A DNA stretch of 64,000 nt from Clavibacter sp. A6099 (GTDB lineage: Bacteria > Actinomycetota > Actinomycetes > Actinomycetales > Microbacteriaceae): contig NZ_CP083439.1 in assembly GCF_021919125.1 (NCBI RefSeq), positions 2,542,001 to 2,606,000 of the forward strand, read 5' to 3'. The notes under the pieces were generated by a model. It ran no database searches and was not told the DNA's origin. It saw only the letters and a list, made by a program, of their open reading frames with translations. A program made the translations under genes and the position numbers. Position 1 is the first letter of the stretch. Every line of letters starts with the position of its first letter. Below are positions 16,688-24,623 of the stretch, one piece after another.

Positions 16688-17367
16688 CCGCCGTCGTCGT
16701 CATCGCCAAGGAGTGCATCCCGGGCCGCGTGAAGACGCGCCTGCACCCGCCGTTCACGCTCGAGGAGGCGGCCGAGCTCGCGTCCGCCGCCCTCGCCGAC
16801 ACGCTCGCCGCGGTCGACGACGCCGCGCCCGAGCGGCGTGTCCTGCTCTTCGACGGCGCGAACCCGCCCGCGGAGGCCGCCGGCTACGACGTGATCCCGC
16901 AGGTGACGGGCGACCTCGACGAGCGGCTCGCGGCGATGTTCGACGCGCTCGACGGCCCCGTGCTCCTCGTGGGAATGGACACCCCGCAGCTCACCGCGCC
17001 CCTCCTCCGCCCCGTGCTCGACTCCTGGGCCGACGGCGCGCGCGGCCCCGACGCCTGGTTCGGCCCCGCCAACGACGGCGGCTTCTGGGCGCTCGGCCTC
17101 CGGGATCCGGACGGCGCGCTCGTGCGCGGCGTGCCCATGTCGCGGGACGACACGGGCGCCGTGCAGCTGTCGCGCCTCATCGACGCCGGGCTCGACGTGG
17201 CGATGCTGCCCGAGCTCACCGACGTGGACACGGTCGACGACGCGCGGGAGGCCGCCGAGGCCGCGCCCGCCCATCGCTTCGCCCACGTGCTCCGAACCCT
17301 GGAGACCGGCGCGAGCACCCGCGCCGCCACCACCGCACCCGCGACATCGCAGAGGGACCCCGCATGA
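16684..17367 (+). CDS. DUF2064 / TIGR04282-type glycosyltransferase-like protein
   Basis: 227 residues. VVVIAKECIPGRVKTRLHPPFTLEEAAELA, LVGMDTPQLT and WFGPANDGGFWALGL are the family signatures; the fold is that of nucleotide-sugar transferases (GT-A). Some relatives are named after arsenosugar synthesis, but that name is not proof of role. The GTG start overlaps the GT2 stop as GTGA. Confidence 0.85.
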   Translation: MTAVVVIAKECIPGRVKTRLHPPFTLEEAAELASAALADTLAAVDDAAPERRVLLFDGANPPAEAAGYDVIPQVTGDLDERLAAMFDALDGPVLLVGMDTPQLTAPLLRPVLDSWADGARGPDAWFGPANDGGFWALGLRDPDGALVRGVPMSRDDTGAVQLSRLIDAGLDVAMLPELTDVDTVDDAREAAEAAPAHRFAHVLRTLETGASTRAATTAPATSQRDPA

Positions 17368-18065
17368 GCCTGGCCGTCGAGCACCCCGAGGACCGCGCCT
17401 CCGCGCGCGTCCGAACCTTCGGATCCGGTGGCGGCGAGCCCTACGCCCGGGCCCTCCGCGACTCCGGCGAGGTCCTCTTCCTGTCGCTCGCGTCCTCCGA
17501 CGACGACAGCGCCGAGGTCATGGACCTGGGCCGCTGGAGCGCCGACGCCGACGCCGTGGACGCGAGCCTCCTCGCCGACGCCGCCGGCCCCGTGCTCGAC
17601 ATCGGCTGCGGCCCGGGCCGCATGGTCCGCGCGGCCATGGACGCCGGGCTCGGCGCGCTCGGCATCGACGTGTCCCCCACCGTGGTCGAGATGGCCGCGG
17701 GCCTCGGCCTCCCCGTCCTCCACCGCTCGGTCTTCGAGCGCCTGCCCCGCGAGGGCGGCTGGGGCACGCTCCTCCTCCTCGACGGCAACATCGGCATCGG
17801 CGGCGACGCGGCCGCGCTCCTCGCGCGCTGCGGCGACCTCCTCGACGACGAGGGCGCGCTCGTGGTGGAGACCCACCCGGATCCCGCCCGCGACCGCACC
17901 TTCGAGTGCACGGTCGAGGACGGCCAGGGCCGGGCGAGCGACCCGTTCCCGTGGGCGCAGGTCGGCCGCGACGCCGTCGCGCGCATGGCGGTCGACGCGG
18001 GCCTCGAGCTCGTTCAGTGCTGGGAGACCGAGGGCCGGTCCTTCTGCCGCCTCGTCCGCGCGTAG
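17364..18065 (+). CDS. Class I SAM-dependent methyltransferase
   Basis: 233 residues. The SAM-binding motif VLDIGCGPGRMVRAAMDAGLGALGIDVS lies near residues 73-100, with a motif-II-like GTLLLLDGNIGIGGD and LVVETHPDP. It overlaps DUF2064 by ATGA and closes the operon. The substrate is probably the product of the two transferases upstream. Its last 52 nt overlap the tail of the convergent membrane-protein gene. Confidence 0.85.
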   Translation: MSLAVEHPEDRASARVRTFGSGGGEPYARALRDSGEVLFLSLASSDDDSAEVMDLGRWSADADAVDASLLADAAGPVLDIGCGPGRMVRAAMDAGLGALGIDVSPTVVEMAAGLGLPVLHRSVFERLPREGGWGTLLLLDGNIGIGGDAAALLARCGDLLDDEGALVVETHPDPARDRTFECTVEDGQGRASDPFPWAQVGRDAVARMAVDAGLELVQCWETEGRSFCRLVRA

Positions 18066-18493
18066 AGCGCCGCGACGACGCCGGTCGCCACCGCGGTGGC
18101 GACCCACATGAGCGCGAGGCGCGGCGCGTAGTCCGCGATGAGGATCGTCGGGTTGTCGTTGCCGATGGCGCGGGCCCGGATCTCGGGGACGACCACCAGG
18201 GTCATCACCGCCATCACGACCACGCCCGCCTGGACGATCACGAGCGATCCCGGTGGGAGGCGCCGGCCGGCCTTGCGGATCAGCAGGCCCGCGACGAAGA
18301 CGACGGGCGACAGGATCGCGTCATGGACGAGGATCGCGATCAGCAGGAACACGGCGACGCCCACGACCTGGTCGGTGCGCTGCGAGTCGAGCAGCACGAG
18401 CGCGCCGACCACCAGGCCGACGATGCCGACCGCGATGAGCGCGATGCGGGCCGCGCGGACGCCGCGCGTCGCGGGGATGCGGGTGCCGGTCAT
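18014..18493 (-). CDS. Four-helix membrane protein, partner of the molybdoenzyme
   Basis: 159 residues with four hydrophobic segments (ARIALIAVGIVGLVVGALVLL, VVGVAVFLLIAILVHDAI, PPGSLVIVQAGVVVMAVMTLVVV, MWVATAVATGVVAALYA). No family is recognised. The ATG overlaps the molybdoenzyme stop as TGATG, so it is co-translated with it and may be its membrane partner. Its 3' end overlaps the methyltransferase gene on the other strand by 52 nt. Confidence 0.7.
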   Translation of the reverse strand: MTGTRIPATRGVRAARIALIAVGIVGLVVGALVLLDSQRTDQVVGVAVFLLIAILVHDAILSPVVFVAGLLIRKAGRRLPPGSLVIVQAGVVVMAVMTLVVVPEIRARAIGNDNPTILIADYAPRLALMWVATAVATGVVAALYARTRRQKDRPSVSQH

Positions 18494-19734
18494 CACATGA
18501 CCTCCAGGGTCGAGAGCCACTTGGTCTGCAGCACGCCGGGACGCCCGGGCGCGATCATGCGCGCCGGGTAGCCGTGCTGGATGTCGAGGGGCGCGCCGTC
18601 GAGCTCGAGCGCCACGAGGGTGAGCGGGTCGCGCACGTACTCGGGGCCCATCTCGGTGCGCCGGAAGCCGCCGCTCTTCTCGAGGCTCGTGACGCGGAGG
18701 CGGGCACCGGGGTCGGCGCCGACCTGGTCCATGAGGTCCATGAGGCGCACGCCGCGCCAGGTCGCCGACTGGCTCCAGCCCTCGACGCAGGAGATGGGGA
18801 GCGTCGCGGTGACCAGCCCCATGCCGCGGAGGTCGTCCATCGTGAAGGCGCGGGAGGAGGATCCGTTCGAGACGGTGAGCGTCCACCCGGCGTCCATGGC
18901 GGTCTCGGTGACCCCCGCGGCCTCGGCCGTGCGGTTGACGGGCAGCCCCTGCGGGCCGGTGCCCATGACGCGCGGGCCGAAGGCGTTGAACGGGGCGAGG
19001 ATCCGGGACGACTGGCCCGCGGTGAGGCCCACGACCGCGGCCACGGATGCGCCGACCGCCACGAGGAAGCCGCGACGGGCGACCGGGGTGGGCGTGACGG
19101 GGGTGTCGTCGATCCAGGCGAGCACGCGGCCGGTGATGCCGCGGGGCGCGCGGGCCGGAGTGCCGTCGGGCGCGTCGGCGGGCGCGTCCTCCGCCTCCAC
19201 GATGGGCGACTCGTCCGCCTGCCCGCGCCGCCAGTGCCTGGCGATCGCGGGCAGCTTGACGCCGATGTGGATCGCGAGCGACCCGATCACGACGAAGGCC
19301 AGCGCGAAGTGCGTCTGCCGGAAGTAGAAGGGGAACGGCACCCACTGGAACGTGTTGAGGAGGCCCATCGTCACCTCGAGCAGCGACGCCCCGACGAACA
19401 CGGCGATGGACGCGCGCTCCAGGAACGACACGACCCCGGTGACGGGCGGATACGTGAGCAGCTCGGGGAAGACGATCCAGAGCTTGGCGAGCAGCAGCGG
19501 CACGCAGGCGATGCCGGCCGTGATGTGGATCCCCTGCGTCAGCCGGTAGAGCGACACGGGCGCGGTCGGGAAGCGCATCCACGGCAGCGGGTCCTGGAGG
19601 AAGTGGCTGTAGAGGCCCGTCGTGAAGCACACGAGGAAGGCGAGGCCGAGGAGGCGGCCGATCACGACCGCCAGCCGGGTCGTGCGCGCGGGCGAGGCCA
19701 GGCGGCGCCTGGCCTCGTGCATCAGCGTCCGCAT
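18493..19734 (-). CDS. Molybdopterin-dependent oxidoreductase with cytochrome b-like membrane domain
   Basis: 413 residues. Residues 20-160 form four helices with several well-placed His residues (GLYSHFLQD, GIHITAGIA, RQTHFALAFV, AIHIGVKLPAIARHWRRG), consistent with a haem-b-binding membrane domain. A second anchor is RRGFLVAVGASVAAVVGLTAG. The sulfite-oxidase-type domain is shorter than in the 12154-13773 protein: FTMDDLRGMG, LPISCVEGWSQSATWRG (Mo ligand Cys 316), IQHGYPARMIAPGRPGVLQTKWLSTLEV. The fused haem domain would carry electrons to the quinone pool. Substrate unknown. A GAAGGA site precedes the ATG. Confidence 0.85.
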   Translation of the reverse strand: MRTLMHEARRRLASPARTTRLAVVIGRLLGLAFLVCFTTGLYSHFLQDPLPWMRFPTAPVSLYRLTQGIHITAGIACVPLLLAKLWIVFPELLTYPPVTGVVSFLERASIAVFVGASLLEVTMGLLNTFQWVPFPFYFRQTHFALAFVVIGSLAIHIGVKLPAIARHWRRGQADESPIVEAEDAPADAPDGTPARAPRGITGRVLAWIDDTPVTPTPVARRGFLVAVGASVAAVVGLTAGQSSRILAPFNAFGPRVMGTGPQGLPVNRTAEAAGVTETAMDAGWTLTVSNGSSSRAFTMDDLRGMGLVTATLPISCVEGWSQSATWRGVRLMDLMDQVGADPGARLRVTSLEKSGGFRRTEMGPEYVRDPLTLVALELDGAPLDIQHGYPARMIAPGRPGVLQTKWLSTLEVM

Positions 19735-19812
19735 GGGGGTCGTCCTTCGTCCGGGGAACGGCGGGTCGGGGCCGGTCGGCGGTCGTCGAGCTGCGCGCCG
19801 CCATGATGGAGT

Positions 19813-21261
19813 GTGCGCACCGCCCTCACCGCCCTCGTCCTCGCCGTCATGGCCGCGCTCACCGGGTGGTCGGTGGTCGCGTTCGATCTGTTCGGCGATG
19901 CCGACGACGAGGCGTTCTTCCGTCGCGAGGGTGCCGCGCCGTTGTTCTGGCTCGTGGTCGTCATCTGGGTGGTGTTCGGAGCGGCGGTCCTCCTGGTGCG
20001 GAAGCTGCCGGCCCGATCCGCCGCTGCGCTCATCATCCTCGGATCGGTGGGCCTCGGCGCGGTCGCGATGGCCGGACCGCCGAACACCAGCACCGACTCC
20101 GCGCGATATGCGTGGGACGGGATCGTGCAGAACGCGGGCGAGTCGCCCTACCGGTACACGCCGGCCGACCCTGAGCTGCGGGACCTCCGGCCCGACTGGC
20201 TCTATCCGAAGACCGTCGTCGGGTCGGACGGGGCCGCCACCTGCGAGGGGAAGCGGATCATGGGCGTCCGCGAGGAGGAGACGCACGAGCCGATGTGCAC
20301 GGCGCTCAACCGCCCCAAGGTCCCGACGATCTACCCGCCCATGGCCGAGCTGTTCTTCGCCGGCGTGCGCGCGGTCGTCCCGGTGACCGCCGAGTACTGG
20401 GCGTTCCAGGCCGCCGGGCTCGTGATGATGACGGCTGTGACGCTCCTGCTCGTCCGCGCGCTGCGGAAGCGCGGCAGGCCCGTGTGGTGGGCGGCGCTCT
20501 GGGCGTGGTGCCCGCTCGTGGCGAGCGAGGTGGTCACGAACTCGCACGTCGACGCGCTGGGGGCGCTGCTCGCGCTCGCGGCGTCGCTGCTCGTCGCCGG
20601 GGGGATGCGGTGGCGCGGCGGCATCGCGCTCGGCGCGGCCATCGCGACCAAGCTCATCCCGGTCATCGCGGCGCCGGCGCTGCTCCGCAAGCAGCCGTGG
20701 AAGGTGATCACCGCGGCCGTCGTCACGTTCGCCCTGCTCTACGTGCCGTACGTGCTCAGCACCGGGATCGCCGTGCTCGGATACCTGCCCGGCTACCTGC
20801 AGGAGGAGGGCTACGACGACGGCGGGCGGTTCCCCCTCGTGGAGCTCGTCGTGCCCGGGCAGTACGGGCTCATCGCGGTCGCGCTGATCCTCGTGGTCAC
20901 CGCCGGCCTCGTCTGGTGGAGGACCGACCCGGCGGATCCGTGGCTCGGCCAGCTCGTGATGATCGGCGTCACGCTCCTCGCCGTCAGCCCGCGCTACCCC
21001 TGGTACGCGCTGCTGCTCATCCCGTTCATCGCCATGACCGGCCGCGGCGAGTGGTTCGCGGTGGTGGCTGCGCTCGCGCTGCGCCTGTTCGCGCCGGACG
21101 AGTGGGCCTGGCAGATCGCGCTCGCGACGGCGCTCGTGATCGTCGTGGCCGGGTCGCTCGTGCGCCTCGGGCCGGACGGGCGCGCGCGCCTCGTGCCGGC
21201 GGCGGTGCGGCGGCGGCTCGGTCGGGGGCGCGTCTCCGCTGGCGGGCCCGACGCGGGCTGA
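19813..21261 (+). CDS. GT87-like (DUF2029) membrane glycosyltransferase
   Basis: 482 residues with about ten membrane helices. Typical features are the first-loop Asp region SARYAWDGIVQNAGESPYRYTP, then KVPTIYPPMAELFF, VTNSHVDALGALLAL, GAAIATKLIPVIAAPALLR and LAVSPRYPWYALLLIPF, as in polyprenyl-phosphate-mannose-dependent transferases. It should extend an outer glycan using a lipid-linked sugar. Its stop abuts the modC stop with no gap. Confidence 0.8.
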   Translation: MRTALTALVLAVMAALTGWSVVAFDLFGDADDEAFFRREGAAPLFWLVVVIWVVFGAAVLLVRKLPARSAAALIILGSVGLGAVAMAGPPNTSTDSARYAWDGIVQNAGESPYRYTPADPELRDLRPDWLYPKTVVGSDGAATCEGKRIMGVREEETHEPMCTALNRPKVPTIYPPMAELFFAGVRAVVPVTAEYWAFQAAGLVMMTAVTLLLVRALRKRGRPVWWAALWAWCPLVASEVVTNSHVDALGALLALAASLLVAGGMRWRGGIALGAAIATKLIPVIAAPALLRKQPWKVITAAVVTFALLYVPYVLSTGIAVLGYLPGYLQEEGYDDGGRFPLVELVVPGQYGLIAVALILVVTAGLVWWRTDPADPWLGQLVMIGVTLLAVSPRYPWYALLLIPFIAMTGRGEWFAVVAALALRLFAPDEWAWQIALATALVIVVAGSLVRLGPDGRARLVPAAVRRRLGRGRVSAGGPDAG

Positions 21262-22350
21262 TCAGGCGCCGTGCGGGATCCGCACGGCGAGGCGCTCGCC
21301 CGCGACCGGGCGGAGGGCGGCGAAGGACACGGCGTCGAGCTCGGCGGTGACGTCGCCCTCGAGCGCCGACGGGCCGTCGGGTGCGAGGCGGAGCGTGACG
21401 AGGATCCGGCCGGCGACGCCCTCGATGCGGCGGACCACGCCGGTCGCGACGTGGCAGGCGGGGGCCGAAGACGACTCGGACGCGCGGTCGCGGTCGCGGT
21501 CGCGGTCGCGGGACAGCCGCACGTCCGCCGGCGCGGCGATCAGCGCGGTCGGCCGCCCGTCGGGATCCCCACCCGTCAGCCGGTTCATGCCCACGAGTCG
21601 GGCCACGTACGCGGTCGCGGGCCGCGCGGCGACCTCGGCGGGAGAGCCCTCCTGCACCTGCCGCCCGTCCTCGAGCACGTGGATCCGGTCGGCCAGCGCG
21701 AGCGCGTCCACCGGGTCGTGGGTGACGAGGACCGCCGCGCCGCCGAACCGCAGCAGCTCCTCGGCGAGGAGGTCGCGCACGTCGAGCCGCGTGCCCGCGT
21801 CGAGGGCCGCCATCGGCTCGTCGAGGAGGAGCAGCGCCGGCTCGAGCACGAGGGCGCGGGCGAGCGCGACGCGCTGCGACTGGCCGCCCGACAGCGCGGC
21901 GGGCCGGCGGTCGGCGAGGTCCGCGATCCCGAGCCGGTCGAGCAGGGTGCGCGCCCGGTCGTCGGCGACCGCGCGCGCGACGCCCTGCGCGCGCGGGCCG
22001 AACGCGACGTTCTGGACTGCGGACAGGTGCGGGAAGAGGAGGTGGTCCTGGAAGACGACGCCGATGCCGCGGTGCTCGGCGGGGATCCGCACGTCCGCGA
22101 GCCCGCCGGACGCCGCCGAGCCGCCCGCATCCTCCAGCACGCGCCCGTCGAGCGCGACGCGGCCGTCGGTGAGCGGCGCGAGCCCGGCGAGCGCCCGGAG
22201 CAGCGTGGACTTGCCCGCGCCGTTCGGCCCGACGACCGCGGTCGTGGATCCGGCCGGCACCGCGAGCGCGACGTCGAGCCGGAACGCGGCGCGCTCCACG
22301 ACGACTCGCGCGTCCAAGCCAGCGGAGGCCGTCCGAGCGTCCCCGCTCAC
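21262..22350 (-). CDS. modC: Molybdate ABC transporter ATP-binding protein
   Basis: 362 residues. Walker A GPNGAGKST (about 40-48), Q-loop VVFQDHLLFPHL, signature LSGGQSQRVALARAL, Walker B LLLLDEPMAALD and switch His in VLVTHDP. The C-terminal regulatory domain (from about 270) carries a (SRDRDRDRDR) stretch from a 6-bp DNA repeat and a TOBE/Mop-like end (GEVTAELDAVSFAALRPVAGERLAVRIP type). It is coupled to modB by GTGA. ATP hydrolysis here drives molybdate import. Confidence 0.9.
   Translation of the reverse strand: MSGDARTASAGLDARVVVERAAFRLDVALAVPAGSTTAVVGPNGAGKSTLLRALAGLAPLTDGRVALDGRVLEDAGGSAASGGLADVRIPAEHRGIGVVFQDHLLFPHLSAVQNVAFGPRAQGVARAVADDRARTLLDRLGIADLADRRPAALSGGQSQRVALARALVLEPALLLLDEPMAALDAGTRLDVRDLLAEELLRFGGAAVLVTHDPVDALALADRIHVLEDGRQVQEGSPAEVAARPATAYVARLVGMNRLTGGDPDGRPTALIAAPADVRLSRDRDRDRDRASESSSAPACHVATGVVRRIEGVAGRILVTLRLAPDGPSALEGDVTAELDAVSFAALRPVAGERLAVRIPHGA
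21485..21510. repeat. CGGTCG hexanucleotide repeat inside modC
   Basis: Just over four copies of CGGTCG in tandem, in frame, giving Asp-Arg repeats. Such a tract can change length by slippage without breaking the frame. Confidence 0.7.
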
Positions 22351-23222
22351 GTGTGCACCCCCGACGCCCAGCGGTCGCGCAGGCTCACCAGCACGACCAC
22401 CGACACCGCGAGCAGCACGAGGCTCAGCACGACGGCGGCGTCCGGATCCGTCTGCAGCGCGAGGTAGGCCGACAGCGGCACGGTCTGCGTCACGCCCGGG
22501 AAGCTGCCCGCGAAGGTGAGCGTCGCGCCGAACTCGCCGAGCGCGCGGGCGAAGCACAGCACCGCGCCCGCGCCGATCCCGGGTGCCACGAGCGGCAGCG
22601 TCACGCGCCGCAGCACCGTCCAGCGGCTCGCGCCGAGCGTCGCGGCGGCGTCCTCGAAGCGGCGGTCCGCCCCGCGCAGCGCCCCCTCCACCGCGAGCAC
22701 GAGGAACGGCATGGCCACGAAGGTCTCGGCGATCACCACGGCGGGCGTCGTGAACGGGATGGTGATCCCCGTCAGCGCCTCGAGCGGTCCGCCGATCAGC
22801 CCGCGGCGCCCGAGCAGGAGCAGCAGCGCCACGCCGCCGATCACGGGCGGCAGCACGAGCGGCACCGTCACCAGCGCGCGGAGGATCCGCTGCACCACGG
22901 GCGGCCGGCCCGCCGAACGGGAGAGCACGAACGCGAGCGGCACCCCGAGCACGAGGCTCAGCGCGGTCGCGGCGAGCGCGCTGCCGAGCGAGAGGCCGAG
23001 GGCGCGCGCGATGCCCGGATCCGCCAGCCGCTCCCCCAGCGTCGCCCACGGCGCGCGCACCACGAGGGCCGTGAGCGGCAGCACGAGGAACGCGAGGGCG
23101 ACGCCGGCGGGGATCCAGAGGAGCGCCGGGACGCGGTCGGCGCGCTCGCCCGAGCGGACGCGGGTGCGGGTGCGGACGCGGACGCGCGCGCGGGCGCCGG
23201 TGCCCGCGCGGTCAGGGCGCAC
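22347..23222 (-). CDS. modB: Molybdate ABC transporter permease
   Basis: 291 residues with five to six helices. The EAA-type loop EDAAATLGASRWTVLRRVTLPLVAPGIGAG is clear and is followed by ALGEFGATLTFAGSFPGVTQTVPLSAYLALQ, the ModB signature. The GTG start at 23222 overlaps the end of modA by 11 nt; the first 30 residues are an Arg-rich low-complexity run, so a later GTG is possible. It works with ModA and ModC. Confidence 0.9.
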   Translation of the reverse strand: MRPDRAGTGARARVRVRTRTRVRSGERADRVPALLWIPAGVALAFLVLPLTALVVRAPWATLGERLADPGIARALGLSLGSALAATALSLVLGVPLAFVLSRSAGRPPVVQRILRALVTVPLVLPPVIGGVALLLLLGRRGLIGGPLEALTGITIPFTTPAVVIAETFVAMPFLVLAVEGALRGADRRFEDAAATLGASRWTVLRRVTLPLVAPGIGAGAVLCFARALGEFGATLTFAGSFPGVTQTVPLSAYLALQTDPDAAVVLSLVLLAVSVVVLVSLRDRWASGVHT

Positions 23223-24018
23223 GGAACCCGGCGGCCTGGAACACGGCCCGGGCGTCGTCGCCGGCCACGTAGTCGGCGAACGCGGCGGCGACGGCGGGCG
23301 ACGCGGATCCGGCGAGCGGCGCGACCACGCAGTCGGTCGTCGCATTCACCTCGTCCGGCAGCGGCACGCCCTCGACCTCATCGCCCGCGGCGCGCACGTC
23401 CGTCTCGTAGACGACCGCCGCGTCCACCTCGCCGAGCTCGACGCGGGTGAGGGCGGCGCGCACGTCCTGCTCGAGCGAGTCCGGCTGCGGCGTGATGCCC
23501 GCGGCGGCGAAGGCCTGCGCCGCCGCGGCCCCGCACGGCACCTTGGGCGCGCAGAGGGCGAGCGTGCGGGCGGGGTCGGCGAAGTCCGCGAGGCCCGCGA
23601 TGCGGCCGGGGTTCCCGGGCGGCACCGCGATCTCGAGCGCGTTGCGGGCGAACACGCGCGGATCCGCGGCCGTCTCCCCCGCGTCCACGACCGTCGTCAT
23701 CGTCGCGTCGGATGCGGACGCGAACACGTCCGCGGGCGCGCCCTGCACGATCTGCTGCGCGAGCGTCGAGCTGCCGCCGTACGACACCGTGACGGTCACG
23801 CCCGGGTGCGCGCTCTCGAAGCCGCGGGCGACCTCGTCCATGCTGCCGGTGAGCGACGCCGCGGCCTGCACGACGAGCGTGCCGGCGAGGGAGTCGGGGG
23901 CGGGATCGGGGACGCCGACTGGCGCGGATCCGGCCGCCGAGCACCCGGCGAGGAGCCCCGCGGCGATCGCGCCGACGACGGCCGCGCGCGCCACGGTCGC
24001 CCGACGTCCCCGGCGCAT
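23212..24018 (-). CDS. modA: Molybdate-binding lipoprotein
   Basis: 268 residues. The lipobox is LLAGCS. Mature-protein motifs are VVQAAASLTGSMDEVARGFE, VSYGGSSTLAQQIVQGAPADVFASA, FARNALEIAVPPGNP and VELGEVDAAVVYETDV, the usual oxyanion-binding periplasmic protein pattern of ModA. It captures molybdate outside the membrane for ModB/ModC. The ATG at 24018 overlaps the regulator stop as TGATG; GTG 24021 is an equally good start. Confidence 0.92.
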   Translation of the reverse strand: MRRGRRATVARAAVVGAIAAGLLAGCSAAGSAPVGVPDPAPDSLAGTLVVQAAASLTGSMDEVARGFESAHPGVTVTVSYGGSSTLAQQIVQGAPADVFASASDATMTTVVDAGETAADPRVFARNALEIAVPPGNPGRIAGLADFADPARTLALCAPKVPCGAAAAQAFAAAGITPQPDSLEQDVRAALTRVELGEVDAAVVYETDVRAAGDEVEGVPLPDEVNATTDCVVAPLAGSASPAVAAAFADYVAGDDARAVFQAAGFRAP

Positions 24019-24530
24019 CACGCCCGCCCGCCCGTCAGCGTCTCGGGCGCGAGCAGCTCGACGCCCACGTTCGTGGCCTTCACGGTCGCGGCGGCGGGCG
24101 CGCCCACCTCGAGCTCGAGCTCGTCGGCGGCCTCGCGGCTGATGAGCGACACCATCCGGAACGGCCCCGCCTGGATCTCGACCTGCGCCATGACCCCGTC
24201 GCGCACGACGCGCGTGACGATGCCGGGCATGCGGTTCCGCGCCGAGGTCGGCGGACGACCGGCTCCGGATGCGGCGAGCGACCCGTCCGCCGCGAGCTCG
24301 ATCGCGAGGTGCGCGAGCTGCACGCCGTCGACCTGGATCAGCCGCCCCTCGCCGCGCACGAGGTCGAGCCGGCCGGCGTCGGCCCAGCGGCGGAGGGTGT
24401 CGTCGCTCACCCCGATGAGCGCCGCGGCCTCGCTCACGCGGTAGCGGAAGGGTCCCGGGGCGTTCGCCCCGGCGATGGGCGGCTCGGCATCCGCGGCGCG
24501 GGCGGGCGTGCTGTCCCTCTTCTGCGTCAT
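24018..24530 (-). CDS. Molybdate-responsive type HTH-TOBE protein
   Basis: 170 residues. Residues 28-75 form a MerR/excisionase-like helix-turn-helix (YRVSEAAALIGVSDDTLRRWADAGRLDLVR). The C-terminal half is a single TOBE/Mop domain (RNRMPGIVTRVVRDGVMAQVEIQAGPFRMVSLISREAADELELEVGAPAAATVKATNVGVE), which binds molybdate or its pterin. It is first in the mod operon and probably the sensor that shuts it off, analogous to but not homologous throughout with ModE. The start has a TAGGAT box six bases upstream (leaderless). Confidence 0.85.
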   Translation of the reverse strand: MTQKRDSTPARAADAEPPIAGANAPGPFRYRVSEAAALIGVSDDTLRRWADAGRLDLVRGEGRLIQVDGVQLAHLAIELAADGSLAASGAGRPPTSARNRMPGIVTRVVRDGVMAQVEIQAGPFRMVSLISREAADELELEVGAPAAATVKATNVGVELLAPETLTGGRA

Positions 24531-24536
24531 GCGACG

Positions 24537-24617
24537 ATCCTAGGCACCGCAGGCGCGGCGCGCGCCCGTCGCCCTCATCCGCTCCACGTCGGCCCCGCTC
24601 CGGCGCGCGCGTAGCCT
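24537..24617. promoter_or_regulatory. Divergent leaderless promoters of the mod operon and moaA
   Basis: Minus strand TAGGAT at 24537-24542 and plus strand TAGCCT at 24612-24617, each six bases before its ATG. A regulator bound in the 70 bp between could control both Mo uptake and cofactor synthesis. I saw no clear palindrome there. Confidence 0.55.
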
Positions 24618-24623
24618 GGGGTG

